A stretch of 64,000 nt of DNA from Cladocopium goreaui (taxonomy: Eukaryota; Sar; Dinophyceae; Suessiales; Symbiodiniaceae): the NCBI GenBank assembly GCA_947184155.2, contig CAMXCT020002005.1, positions 55,792 to 119,791 on the forward strand, written 5' to 3'. Both the position numbers and the translations under genes were made by a program. Below, piece after piece: positions 25,301-35,510 of this stretch. The notes under the pieces are model-generated. The model was not told the DNA's origin and did no database searches. It worked only from the letters and a program-made list of their open reading frames with translations. How positions within the stretch are numbered: position 1 is the stretch's first letter; each line of letters begins with the position of its first letter.

Positions 25301-28300
25301 TTCCCTCCTCACAAACCTGCCGAGCACCCAACTTTGGAGGATGCTGCGTTCGCGCGCGGACGTACTGCAGCTCTTCTTCACTTTTCCTGTTTTACAGATC
25401 TTTACCGTGTAAGTTTGGCCGATGTAAATTGAATAAATTGATCATTGTCCAACTCCACTGATCAAGATAAGTCAAGAACGCTTGGAAAACCCTCTATCGA
25501 TTCTCTTTGCGACCCCAAGGCACCTCGCCCAAATGAGCTCACTTTGTACACGAGTGTACTCGGAAGAAATGCCTCACGTGCAAAGAAATATGCCTTGGGT
25601 TTGGTCCTAAATTCACTTTAAAAAAAGGACCCCTCTGCTTTCAAAGCAGCGCCTGGGAGATTTGGGCGGCCTCCAGCACCTTGAGAAGGACCTCACCAGA
25701 GCCGTATTATTTCCCCCCAAAAGTCTGTCAGCGTTTTTGGATGACACACAGATCTAAAGTTTGGGCACCTGAGCTTTGATGGGCCATTTGAATTCAGTTT
25801 GGGTAGATTTGTATGTTTCCCAATGTCCAAACACACCTGTTTGTCACAAACACCATCACACCAGATGCTGCTCTCCAGCCCCCATGGGTTGCACCTTCCG
25901 GCATTGCAACAGCGCCCGCGGCTAATGCTTGCGGTGGACGCGCGTAGCAGGACGTGATGAATAGATGAAAAGCGCTTCGTCAAAAGCTTGACTAATTGTG
26001 TTTTGCACTGGCAGTGAATCCTATCTTCCGTTTCTGCACAAATCGGAATATGGTATGTGCTCAACTGTCTCCAAGTTGCACAGCACTGCTATGTACATCT
26101 AAGTCACCTAGAGCCAAATGGACAATTCACAAAGATCTGAGGAGTCATCCTTTTCCAGCTTCAAAACATCTCATAAACATTCAAGAACTACTTATCAATA
26201 ACAATGGTTCGTCATATTCATCGTTGAGTCATGAGTCACACCGACACCATTGATTGGCGCCTGATCCATTCGTGCTGCAGCGCCTGCTCCGGAGAGGGCG
26301 GCAACGCAAAGGTGGTACTACGAATAGCAGTGTTGGAATTGGGAAATATGTCCTGCTAAGTTCCTGGTGCGAACGATTTCACCCAGGAAATTCTATGTAA
26401 TTTTCACCTGTGACTGCACAAAGTGGATCTGCAGAGGAGTTAACCAATACTGATTTCTCGCTGTCGTTTGGTAAGTTCTGACACCTTGGCTTCTGGAGAA
26501 CTTTGCGGAGCCACTGATAATAGACTCCTTCGAATATGTGAAAATCCACCAAATCTGACAACATCAAGACAACTGCCCGCCTGCTCCGCTGTCAGGCGTT
26601 GCATCGGATCAAATTTCAACAGCATCCTGATCAGCCCCTGGGCACAGGGCCGTGGCTCAAATGGCTTCAAGATAGAAAATGATACAAGCAACCTTTTCTC
26701 AGACATGGCCACACTGTAAAAATGTCGCCATTTGGGCCGTCAATTCAATGTTGATTGTTGATATGTATATGTATATGTATATATGTGCATATACATTGAT
26801 GAAATCACGGCACGGATGAAATCGTGCACAAGGGCCACTGGTGTTTTCCACCAGGCGCAGCAACGTAAGCACAGCTCTCCTTAGAGCTGGCTCAAGGGCC
26901 CCGGGGCAAATCGGAAGATGCATGTCGATCTCATATGAACCCAGCTGGATATGGACGTATCAATCCATCATGCATGCAACCATCAAGCTTGCAATCCACT
27001 GGTTTTTACACGCCCTGGATCGGCACTTTGCAGTATCGAATTGCACTCACAGGCTCACCCATTGTATGGCACCATGGACTCTGTCAGTCCGCAAACTCTC
27101 GCACGAACGGTGCATCTGCCTCTTCATCCATCCATCCCATACGCTCTAAATAAAGCGCTAGGTCAACTGCAGGAGTGATCTTCTTCTTAACAATGCCCGA
27201 CCCACCAGTTCTGAAGGCCTTTTTGATCCACTTCAGGTAGGCGCAAATCTCGGCAGATTTCTTGGCATCCTCAATCAGTCCCACACAGGAGCGGCCATTG
27301 GGCGACCATTCTTTCACCTTGTCCATCGTGCAGAAGCTCTTTCCCCATGCGATCTCATTCAATCCCTTGGGCAAAGGAATCTTGCCATTGATGACTGGCA
27401 ACTGCGGCATGGTCTGGTTCTGCATTTTGGGCATAGGAGCTTCATATCCTGGGTTGCCCACATAGGACGGTGCTGGCTGATAGCCACTGTGCGGATAGTT
27501 GTCCCCATAGTAGAAGACATTCCAGCTTGACGTACCATCATCTCCATCATCCTCAACTTCACGAAGACGCTTCGTAGCATTGGTCATGTTCTCACACTGT
27601 TGCGGCAAGCACGTTGGGGCACATAGTTGGACTTGGGAGCGTGGGACATCTGATAGGCGGTCAGGACCCGGTTGGTCTGCTTGAACTTGATGGCTCGGTG
27701 CAACAACCCAGTCGCAAGACAAATCTCACGCTGGCTGAGCGGCCCCTACTAGCGGCGACCTTCTTGGCTGGAGGCGCTGACACGGTGCTAGGCAAACGTA
27801 TTCACACCTGAGTGGATCGGATCCCTCTCGTTCCGGCCCAGCTTGACACCAAAAGCTCTGGCATTTGGCTCGCTTACAAACTGAACAACGTTCACACTGC
27901 TGGCAAAAACGAATGTGCATACCTGCAGTTTATTTGGTTACGACTAAAGTCCCATCCAACTTATCTATACAAAAACTTATTGTCCCATTATGGTCTTACA
28001 CAAGCAGGGTGTGGATCGCCATCATTGGCGTGCAGCTCTGGATTACACGGCTTATTGCCCTATACATTTAGCTACCTGCATTCACCAAGTATGGACACTA
28101 TGCACTTCTTTTGGATGAAACTATATATTCATTTGGTGGAGGTTCGGACACTGACTCTTGTGCTTTCTCCTTTCTTCCGGACTGTGTGCCTATGGTGATG
28201 TGGTAAGTACCACCTTCCAAGATCTCAAACAGCGGCTTCGTGTCCCCACGTAGTTTTGTGAAACAGTCAGCACTCATTCTCAAATTGTTAACCCAAAACG

Positions 28301-31300
28301 CCAGTATGTTCTGATTTTTCATTGTTTCCTTGGCAATGGCACAATCAATTTGGAGGCGGAGCTCAATAGAAATGGCTTGAATGCAGCAGCTACGTGTTAT
28401 TGCAGCATAGAAACCTGTGCTATCTATTACCAACCCGGCTGGATAGTTTGGAGTTTGGGATCTAAAGGCTTTGGGGCTGACACCACGGAGTGTCTCTTCA
28501 ACCAAAGCTTGAGCCTGTCCAATCCATTTTGCCCGGCTAGGGTTTCAGCTGCAAGGGACGATCTCACTGCCCTACGAAGCTTGTGGGATTGCCAGTCAAC
28601 AACCCAGGCTTTGGTTCGTTTCCTCTCAAACATTTCTTGGGCAATTAGCCAAAGGGCTTAACCCCCTTGGGACTCACCATTGCCCCTTGTACCCCAACCT
28701 GCATCAGCTAAGCAAAGAATTCTCCATTGGCTGTCTGAGATGTTGCTTGAGTCCTGAGGCATACCTTGCTTTCTTTCATTTCTCTACAGGCCTTGTTATA
28801 CATCTGAACATGTGCAACAGTTCCCTTATCCTGAGCACCTAGCAAGTAACACACAAGAAACGACTGGTCTGGCCGAGTGCTGTTGGCTACCCATGCCAAT
28901 TGTCCGGCACAAGTTCGAAAGATCTTGGGATCTTGAAACGGTGTTGAGGCATTTCCCAACGGCTTTGTTGGTACTGGCTCCAGGGCATCTATGTATGCTT
29001 CCTGACCTACTTCAATCTCCATAGTCTGAAGGTTTTGGCGGATTTCCACTCCGTTGTATCGGATGGGGTAAGTCCTATATTCCCCAAATGGCATCTTTTT
29101 CTTGAATGCTTTCAGGGTCTTATCCATTTCAGGGGTCCCACTTGCTATCAAGTCGTCAACATGGATACCACAAATTCCCAATAGTATCCCATTTCTCCTC
29201 AAGGTATATAGGCAAGGGTCTAGCTGGGAGCAAAACATATTAACCTCAAGTAGTTCCCGAGATAGCCGCAGGTACCAGGCTCTGGGGGCTTCGGCTAGGC
29301 CGTACGCTGCGTTTTCGGATCCTGCTGAATGCAACACCCACAAGCCAGGACAGGCTATTGCAAACCTTGGGTGCAGTGAAGCACTTCACGCGGTTTCCAA
29401 AGGCGCAGAGCTGGAGCTTATTGCGCCGCTACCGTGATGAAATCATGGCACGGATGAAATCGTGCACAAGGGCCACTGGTGTTTTCCTCCAGGCGCAGCA
29501 ACGTAAGCACAGCTCTCCTTAGAGCTGGCTCAAGGTCCCCGGGGCAAATCGGAAGATGCATGTCGATCTCATATGAACCCAGCTGGATATGGACGTATCA
29601 ATCCATCATGCATGCAACCATCAAGCTTGCAATCCACTGGTTTTTAAATATAATTATATATATATATTGCACGAAATATCAATATATATATAATATATAA
29701 TTATATATAATTATATATATACACATGTGTTGATCCATTATTAGCAGTTTTGCTCCTGTTTGACCTGCCTTCAAATTGAAAATTCGAGAACAATCTCCTC
29801 GCCTTGGCATCTTCGGAGATGTGCCTCCAGTCCTGGCCACAGCATCATTGGAATCATCCAATCATCATCCTAATCAAGGTCCTTATCTATATGATGCTGC
29901 CAAATCTTCCTTTGTTCATTCCTTTGTTCAAAATCACAAAATCTTTGATTTGTTCATTGCACTGACAGAATCTCCTTGTTTTCAAAAGTGAAGTTGCCAC
30001 TCTTAACTTTCTGGAGAACCTGACTGCACGCGTGGGATTCACAAACACCAGTGGTAATCCTACGGCCAGAATTTCGGAGGCATACTACGATCCTGCAACG
30101 GTGTTGTTTCGGACGTTCTAAAGAAAAACCGCTCTTACCACATATGTTGATAAAAGAATGGAAAAATGCTTCATGGTGTTTCATGATGCTTCTTCCTGCG
30201 ACATCCCTCGGTCATGGACCTCTTGACACGCACACTGTTTTTTCCATGCAATAGTTTATGATACAATCTAAGTCACGGGTTTCTTTTCTCCCCTTTTGAC
30301 ACTCTATATTGCCAATACATGCCAATACTATGTTCTATGTTCAAAGAACGTGGGAATTTTGATTCCTCATGAGACATTACTGTTTTCTCTTTTGAAACTC
30401 TATCATCAATATTTTGTTTCAAGTCAATGGCGGTTTTGGTTGCTCATGAGACAATTTAAGTACTGTATATTTCAGTACCGGTTTGTTTATTTTCCCTTTA
30501 GAACGCTATATAACGCTATGACATGCTATGATCACTATGTTGTCGTTGGGAAGTGGTGGGGTTGATTCCGCATGAGACAATCTAATAAGTAACGGTCCTC
30601 CTCTTTACCCTTGGACCCTTGGCTGGTTGATGGGAATGGGAGGCTGGACGCTTGAGTTGTACCAGTGGTACAACCCCAGCACTGTACTAATCTTACTTGT
30701 CCGGAGAAGAGGTTGTTAAATCCGGAAAGACAAAAGTCCACCAGTTGCTGCCAACTGTTTTCCACCTCCTGGTCTGTTTTCCCATAAAAGGGAGGATAGC
30801 CACAGAGCAAAGTATACCTCAGGGTTCACCAGAATGAAGGATTCAGAGACCACACTGCGGCACCGTCTGTCAGCTATAAGATGCGTGGAGTATCGTGACA
30901 GTATCGTGACAGTATCGAGGAGTCACGAAAAGAAGTGCTTTTTATATTATTTTTATTTGCCTTAGGGACATCCTTCAACTGCTTTGACTTAGGACAGTGT
31001 CACAAACGGCAACAGCTGGCCCAAAATCCTGGCGTGTCAGCGTCCTGAGTTCCACACATTATCACGCCGCAACTCCAAATGTCGCAGGAGTGATTATAAC
31101 TGCCTTGCAACACCTCAAAATCAGCACATAGCAGTGCCATGACCAGATGCGACAGGTCTTGCATAAACAGCACAGAACCTGCGGCGCCACATAGTACGGC
31201 GTTCCAGCTTTCGTGGACATTGCCTGTGACAAGGACATCCTGCTTCAAAACTGCGCTTCTGACGCTTACAGTTCGGATTGTTGCTGCAAAAGGAAACGTA

Positions 31301-34300
31301 ACCACACATATTGCAGCTATCCTCACTACAGGTCAGACGGTAAGATGAGGTTAAACTGCTGAAACTTATTACAGGCACAATTTGGACGGTTGGCCTCCCA
31401 CAAGACTCCCACAAAGCTAAGAAAGCCAAGACTTTCTATGACTTTAAAAAGCCTCTAAAAAGCGCAAGTTTGGAAAGAAATGGTTTGGGGTTCCACAATT
31501 TCGGGATCTGCATCGCTGCATCGCAGAGCGTGCCTTTCCATTGCCCATCAGACTTGACAAGCCAAAGTCCTGCGCAGGGCCACGCAGCTTCCAAAATTCA
31601 TGGGAATTCTCTCAGATTCCCGGCAGCCCGCAGGGCCAAGAGTTGGCAAAAATATGGAATTATTATGAATTATTCGCAATGACTTGATGGTTTGAGCTTC
31701 TGGGTGCCCGGACAATCAACTTCAGCTGGTTCTGGTCGATGGGATCCTGTCACTGAGAATTGAGGCCAAAAAGAAAAGAGGCTCCGGAAAATCTGTCACA
31801 TTAGGATGACATGCATGAAATATCATGAAATACCGCTCTCCTTCGAAAGAAACCTGGGTGCACCAGGGGCAATTCAATGGATGTCTGATGAAAAAATCAA
31901 ACGTCATGCCATGATGCATAATTTGAAGCATAAAGGTCAGCCAAAAATTGTGAAGCCTTGAAAGAAATCCAGTCTGGACTATAGTTGTGCCGTATGCCGT
32001 ATGGCAAGGAGCAAGAAGTTCTCCGGCTTCAAATCACGGTGACCTCAGAGTGCGGTGACCACAGTGACCATGGTGACCGCGTGTTGAAGATTCTGGAGAC
32101 ATCTGGAGACCATGAAACGGCAATGAAACGGCAATGAAACATCAAGAAATAATGAGGATTTCTGCTCAAAACTTCATAGTGAAACTGAGGGTCACACAAA
32201 CACCATTCCTGAGCAAGCTGAAAACAACTCCCAACAACCCCCAGCAAAAAAGTAGGCTGGCCCTGTAGTCTACAGCGCATAGACTGCGTACAGCGCCTAC
32301 AATACTGGTTGGAATGGGTTCAACCGTTTTTTCGCCAATTTTTGTCCAACCGTTTCAGCGCCGAGGTTCTTGTGCATGTAGAAGATCGCGTGCAAAATGT
32401 GTGACCTCACTGCCACACGAGATACGAAGATTGAACAAATTGAAAGCCCAATTGCCAAGGAGAGCACACCACAACTGCAGCATCCATCTCTCTGAAGTGA
32501 CCAGCCTGAAAAAGCAAGGAGTATTTTGGGTGTTTTGGGTGTTTTGGCCACTGGTCCACATGACAGCCACTTGTTTATGCATCATGTTCAATATGCATGC
32601 AGAACTCAGAAAATCCAGTGTCCTGTCCGCCTTGCAAGCTTCTCACAAGTGCCTGCCGTCCTATGCTGCCACTGCGCCACTGCCTCAATGATCTTGTCAA
32701 AGAGTTCTCCGCCGGTACAAAGCTCCATGACCAGATACAAATGACGACCTTGCGGAGCTGTTCGCTGCGAATTCCTAATGTCCGCACCTTTGGCAATCTA
32801 CTTGGAAAACAAAGGGCTGAGGTGCCCCAGTTTTACAAACAACGAAAGGGCAACGTGGTTTATGTGTTTTGCAACCAACTTCAGGCAAGAACAACCACAA
32901 TAGATTCAATAGAGGTATGAAAGCATCCAAAATATCGCAAAAGACCACCAATTTCGCTGCCTAAATGCGCTGCAGAAACGAAAAACCAGAGCCATGATGG
33001 CCATGATGGCCATGAGCAAATTCGAAAATTTCGGGGGAAAGACATGGAGCCCATGGAGCCGCTGGAGCCGATCTTTGCTCCCAGCGATCTTCAAAAGTCT
33101 CGTAGAGTTTGATGATGTTCGGATGGTCCATGACCTGGCGCCAGATAGTGCGAGTGCGCTTGGGATCGCGATGCGATCTGCGGCCATCAACATGCAACTG
33201 CAGGTGGAAGCTGATCGTTTGAAACGATTTGCTGATCTGTGCATTGTGCCATCCCATGCCATGCCGTGCCGCTGTGCCCGTGCCTTCATGATGGCAATCT
33301 CCTGCTGGAAGCGTTCCATGTTCTTCACATGGCCCTGTGAAACGGTCACACGAAACTTCACATTGAGCATTGTGCCAAGAGTTCGCCATGTGCAGTGTGC
33401 CTCTGTGTGCCTCTGTGTGCCTCTGTGTGCCTCTGTGTGCCTCTGCGTGCCTCTTTGCAGCTTGTTGAAAAATGTTGAAAACAGACAAATATATGGTTTG
33501 AATTGGTTTGATGGTTTGCCATTGTCCAAACCAGCTCGTTCAGCTCAAATCGATCGGACAAAACGGTTTCCCATTTGTGAATGGTGCCCATAGTGCCCAT
33601 AGTGCCCATAGTGCCCATCCTCACGTGCTCACCCTTCCGCCCCGGTCCGACCTTCGACATGGTCTTGACAGCACGCACAGCCCCAGTGGCCTTGTGCCTC
33701 ATTGCTTCGTGGCTGTGTTTTCACTATCCTTTTCAACATGAATCACCATGTATGTTTCTCACAACAATGTTCAATGAGTTTCCAGCCTGGCACAAGACAC
33801 AGATCCATAGGTCCCTTCTCCAAGCTTCTTGGCCTAAGATATTGTTGCCGGGGTTGCCAACCCAGAGACTTCAGAAGACAGAGCCTTGGAAGCGCTGAAA
33901 TGGCCCCCTATATGTTATTGTTTACTTCAATGTTGAATCTGCTTTGTCAGAATGAATGAACTAACGAACGAATGTCATGTCATGTCATGTCATGTCATGT
34001 CTATGACATATGTGTACATATATGTATATAATATACATATATATATATACATATATATATATGTATATGTATATTTATATGTATATGTATATGTATATGT
34101 ATATGCTCTACATATATGATCACACATGTATAAATATAGTTATATAAATGTACACAGGAAGTGATCTGAAGGGTTCCTTGCATGAACAACAAGGTGTGTT
34201 GTGGCACTGAAGTGCAGACCTCGATGTTGTACATGTCCCGAATGTTCCTGGGCCGCGACAGGATGTTTTTTCTGGTGCCATGCCTGCAGGCCATCGCTGC

Positions 34301-35510
34301 CAAGTTTCCCTGGATGATTCGGAATCAATTGCGCACGGGACAGGCAGTCCTGGGACGGCAAACATGTGATACCTGACCTCCGATTCGCATCGCACAATTT
34401 CACTGTTTCCACTGTTTCACTCATGTCGCATTTTGTTGTCCAATTTGAGTTCACCACTGCTTTCGCAGGTTTACTGGGCCTCGGCCGGAGAAGGGTCAAG
34501 GCTGATAGCTGCCAAGTGTTTCATTTACGTTGTGCACAACATGTGTAACCGTTCAAAATCCGGTCATGAGTCTGCTCGAATTTGTTCATAGCGCCAAGTA
34601 TGCCCAAAACCTTTTCAAAATTAAATTTGATGGAAATTTCCATTGCAACCAGCACCGAAATCTTGGCCAATCCTGCAATTGTGTCTACTTGAAGGCTTGT
34701 GTACCAACTGGAGCAAGTCGTTGCGTTGCAAGAGGGGAAAATGCTGCAGCAGAAACGTCACAAAATCGAGCCAGGCACGAAGTGGTCTCCAGCATGGTTG
34801 GAAGGGAGACCTTCCTCAGTGAGAACAACAAAACATCGAATTTTCACAGTTTTTCACAGTTTTTCACAGTTTTTCACGTGCAAATTGGCAACTTCCAAAT
34901 CCATCCCTTTGCCAGACTCCATGGATTCAATGGATTCAATGGATTCAATGGATTCAATGGATCGGAGTCCGGCATCAATTGTGATCAATTGTTGACATCT
35001 GTCAGGCCCAAAGCAAAGTATAACACAATTTCACACAAAACATCACAAAACCAATCCTGTTCTAAACGCGGTTCAAACTGTGAAATTGATCCATTTTTCA
35101 AAATCCTGTTTCTGCAAATTGATGATCACAAGTAAGGAAAAAAATGACAGTTGATTCAGTTGTTTTAACATGTTTTAATTGCACTGCTGTTGCATCGAGC
35201 TGCGAGGCATCAGGTCGTCCTGGCCTCTTCGCCACCACGGCAATCTCCTGACCGCAGGACTGCATACAGCAAACACATTTAAACACGATGTAAGCACTAT
35301 AAAAACACTATGGCATGGATTATCTTGAAACCACCCCTTGCTTAACCTCACAAGTCCGTCAATTTTCATTTTCCACCCTGATTGAACACCGTGAACCAAA
35401 TGTACAAAGTTTGAAGGGGCCAATGTGGTTTCTCCGCTGGTTTTTATGCCCGTGCCACATATGTACCACATCAACATCGCCGCCTGGTTTTTGCCTGAAC
35501 AAACCCCCAT
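13078..35510 (-). CDS. calcium-dependent protein kinase (CDPK), spliced, at least 24 exons
   Basis: A Ser/Thr kinase fused to an autoinhibitory junction and four calmodulin-like EF-hands; in this family Ca2+ binding releases the kinase. Reading the minus strand, I located exons at 35484-35510, 34220-34247, 33787-33833, 33652-33712, 33284-33334, 33086-33134, 32684-32748, about 32369-32405, 32006-32043, 31714-31746, 31554-31569, 31179-31223, 31056-31113, 30766-30816, 29975-30019, 29803-29832, 26581-26637, 26248-26283, 16270-16323, 15579-15647, about 15074-15140, 14678-14718, about 14130-14167, about 13352-13392 and 13078-13143 (TGA at 13078-13080). Junction phases agree across most of them. Not located: part of the variable N-terminus, a short exon after DFG, the exon before 16323, and one between EF2 and EF3. 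The phase of the 31056/30816 junction does not fit as I read it. About half of the donors are GC, one is GA, and acceptors are mostly AG followed by G, as in dinoflagellates. Introns carry nested genes, a retroelement and satellites. Confidence 0.9.
15667..15722. repeat. 10-bp minisatellite (AACATGTCGA)n in CDPK intron
   Basis: Five tandem copies of AACATGTCGA directly upstream (minus strand) of the EF1 exon. Confidence 0.9.
16932..17435 (-). CDS. small secreted acidic protein, copy 1
   Basis: The first ATG (17433-17435) gives a signal peptide [19 protein letters not shown] (short basic n-region, hydrophobic core, small residues before the predicted cut). A Glu/Asp/Ala-rich region with two VGVPEKE-type repeats follows, then a basic Gly/Arg/Trp/Cys-rich tail ([14 protein letters not shown]). 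Total 167 aa. No family recognised. The frame looks real because the two substitutions I find between the copies inside it are both silent in this frame (CCA/CCG Pro, GCT/GCC Ala) but change amino acids in the overlapping frames. A spliced-leader-like sequence lies about 55 nt upstream. The tail could instead be intron read-through, because a sharp composition change occurs after the acidic part. Confidence 0.7.
   Translation of the reverse strand: MKLLNVLFLLTLACVPVQSNDPVKNLRGESAGVGVPEKESDLNKDKEVSEGPTDADAVGVPEKELDATAQKGESVASGDSEGSKDEIDEVGVVLEELDGEAPEAEAEEAEAENDKERSAHRPGRRRPWHGPGRRRPAGGGCRRWVTCRNGWWGGVRCSGGRHCTLWR
17490..17504 (-). promoter_or_regulatory. relic spliced-leader-like sequence, copy 1
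   Basis: Minus strand reads GTCCATTTGGCTCAA. The 3' half of the dinoflagellate spliced leader contains CCATTTTGGCTCAAG, so 13 of 14 bases match with one T lost. It sits at the expected 5' UTR distance from the ATG at 17435. Consistent with a cDNA re-inserted into the genome. Confidence 0.5.
18048..18551 (-). CDS. small secreted acidic protein, copy 2
   Basis: Second copy of the gene at 16932-17435, offset 1116 bp, with the same predicted protein (167 aa from the ATG at 18549-18551). Identical signal peptide, acidic repeats and Trp/Cys-rich tail. Both copies look intact. Tandem same-strand gene copies are typical of dinoflagellate genomes. Confidence 0.7.
   Translation of the reverse strand: MKLLNVLFLLTLACVPVQSNDPVKNLRGESAGVGVPEKESDLNKDKEVSEGPTDADAVGVPEKELDATAQKGESVASGDSEGSKDEIDEVGVVLEELDGEAPEAEAEEAEAENDKERSAHRPGRRRPWHGPGRRRPAGGGCRRWVTCRNGWWGGVRCSGGRHCTLWR
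18606..18620 (-). promoter_or_regulatory. relic spliced-leader-like sequence, copy 2
   Basis: Same 15 bases in front of the second gene copy. The relic was therefore present before the tandem duplication. Confidence 0.5.
18701..22607. other. CDPK intron sequence without a supported gene
   Basis: Lies inside the large CDPK intron. A minus-strand frame at 22343-22600 (contains [20 protein letters not shown]) and one near 19850-19980 ([19 protein letters not shown]) have coding-like composition but no motif. Either could be a missing exon or an unrelated relic. A short AT-rich tract lies near 19730-19850. Confidence 0.35.
21758..21872. repeat. ATGT/ATGG tetranucleotide microsatellite
   Basis: (GTAT)n, (GGAT)n, (GTAT)n, GCAT, (GGAT)n runs in series. 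Open frames of Ile/His/Pro or Met/Asp/Gly over it are artefacts. Confidence 0.95.
22608..25010. repeat. 2.4 kb minisatellite, 11-bp unit GTGATGATTAA
   Basis: About 220 degenerate copies of an 11-bp unit (GTGATGATTAA, with GTGATGGTTAA, GTGATGATTGA and others). A larger duplicated stretch with AAGCCATGACAAA is seen near 24600-24660 and again near 24790-24850. Lies in the CDPK intron. Confidence 0.95.
25011..26247. other. CDPK intron, unassigned
   Basis: No gene recognised. A minus-strand patch near 25640-25690 reads [14 protein letters not shown] but has no partner. The exon that should precede the junction helix was not found here. Confidence 0.35.
26248..34247 (-). CDS. CDPK kinase-domain exons
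   Basis: In order: NIRDMYNIE; glycine loop LGEGTYGSV (33787-33833); ATP-binding lysine in RAVKTMSK (33652-33712); [17 protein letters not shown] with the helix C glutamate (33284-33334); [13 protein letters not shown] (33086-33134); [16 protein letters not shown] (32684-32748); [11 protein letters not shown]; catalytic loop HRDLKPENF (32006-32043); [11 protein letters not shown] (31714-31746); DFGLS on a 16-nt exon (31554-31569); [11 protein letters not shown] (31179-31223); [19 protein letters not shown] (31056-31113); [15 protein letters not shown] (30766-30816); [15 protein letters not shown] (29975-30019); [10 protein letters not shown] on a 30-nt exon (29803-29832); [19 protein letters not shown] (26581-26637); [10 protein letters not shown] (26248-26283). 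All catalytic residues seen are intact, so the kinase looks functional. Each exon ends at a G-containing donor, many of them GC. Confidence 0.9.
26797..27008. repeat. 212-bp direct repeat, left copy (LTR-like)
   Basis: Matches 29435-29646 over 212 bp with three substitutions seen. The two copies flank a minus-strand Copia fragment. On the minus strand the unit begins TAAAAACC and ends TTTCATCA, so the TG...CA ends of a typical LTR are only half met. I see no clear target-site duplication. Confidence 0.7.
27084..27587 (-). CDS. retroelement-associated ORF, unrecognised
   Basis: ATG at 27585-27587 ([18 protein letters not shown]) opens a frame of 167 codons. It has an acidic, Tyr/Pro/Met-rich N-terminal half and a compact C-terminal half with [17 protein letters not shown] and [12 protein letters not shown]. 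It lies 3' of the RNase H region and inside the 212-bp repeats, so it probably belongs to the Copia element. No function is assigned. Confidence 0.5.
   Translation of the reverse strand: MTNATKRLREVEDDGDDGTSSWNVFYYGDNYPHSGYQPAPSYVGNPGYEAPMPKMQNQTMPQLPVINGKIPLPKGLNEIAWGKSFCTMDKVKEWSPNGRSCVGLIEDAKKSAEICAYLKWIKKAFRTGGSGIVKKKITPAVDLALYLERMGWMDEEADAPFVREFAD
28200..28633 (-). pseudogene. Copia RNase H fragment
   Basis: One frame carries [15 protein letters not shown] then RSSLAAETL, the usual end of the RNase H core in Copia elements. The continuation lies in another frame (28505 downwards: [18 protein letters not shown]), so at least one frameshift breaks it. It follows the RT fragment on the same strand. 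Confidence 0.75.
28708..29343 (-). pseudogene. Copia-type reverse transcriptase fragment
   Basis: Contains [17 protein letters not shown], the fingers-palm region of Ty1/copia RTs, and HVDDLIA as the YVDD-type catalytic motif. The C-terminal part has the [14 protein letters not shown] connection to RNase H. The N-terminal RT, integrase and gag are absent, so it is a truncated copy. It sits in the CDPK intron between exons at 29803-29832 and 26581-26637, antisense to nothing and on the same strand as the kinase. Confidence 0.85.
29435..29646. repeat. 212-bp direct repeat, right copy (LTR-like)
   Basis: Partner of 26797-27008. If these are LTRs this is the 5' LTR of the minus-strand element; RT sequence starts only about 90 bp inside it, so gag and integrase are missing. 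Confidence 0.7.
29650..29722. repeat. AT-rich microsatellite
   Basis: ATATAATTATATA tract immediately right of the 212-bp repeat and left of a CDPK microexon (29803-29832). Confidence 0.8.
33390..33460. repeat. 12-bp minisatellite GTGCCTCTGTGT in CDPK intron
   Basis: Five to six tandem copies of GTGCCTCTGTGT lie between the exons at 33284-33334 and 33652-33712. A separate 12-bp array, GTGCCCATA(GTG), lies at 33584-33622 in the same intron. Confidence 0.9.
33964..34130. repeat. ATGTC pentamers and TATATG/TATA tract in CDPK intron
   Basis: Five ATGTC copies (33968-34000) followed by ATATATAC/ATGTATAT dinucleotide-type repeats. Confidence 0.85.
34918..34961. repeat. 10-bp minisatellite GGATTCAAT(G)
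   Basis: Four to five copies of ATGGATTCA(AT) in the region between the putative first CDPK exon and the kinase exons. A TTTTTCACAG decamer array lies nearby at 34845-34880. Confidence 0.85.
35484..35510 (-). CDS. probable first exon of the CDPK (acylated N-terminus)
   Basis: ATG at 35508-35510 starts MGVCSGKNQ and is followed by a GC donor (CAG then GCGGCG). Gly2 and Cys4 match the N-myristoylation and palmitoylation signal common at CDPK N-termini, so membrane anchoring is expected. A CCAG acceptor lies just upstream and could serve for spliced-leader addition. The link to the kinase is inferred from strand, position and motif; no intermediate exon between 35484 and 34247 is certain. Confidence 0.6.

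Noticed and set aside
26109-26121. GAGCCAAATGGAC, similar to the spliced-leader relic
   Set aside because: The minus strand reads GGCTCTAG instead of GGCTCAAG and no coding start follows at the expected distance; chance match likely.
26888-26898. TGGCTCAAG in the 212-bp repeat
   Set aside because: Only nine bases of the spliced leader and in the wrong orientation for the element; treated as chance.
34530-35135. Plus-strand open frame of about 200 codons
   Set aside because: Crosses two minisatellites (TTTTTCACAG and GGATTCAAT), has no motif and lies antisense within the CDPK gene.
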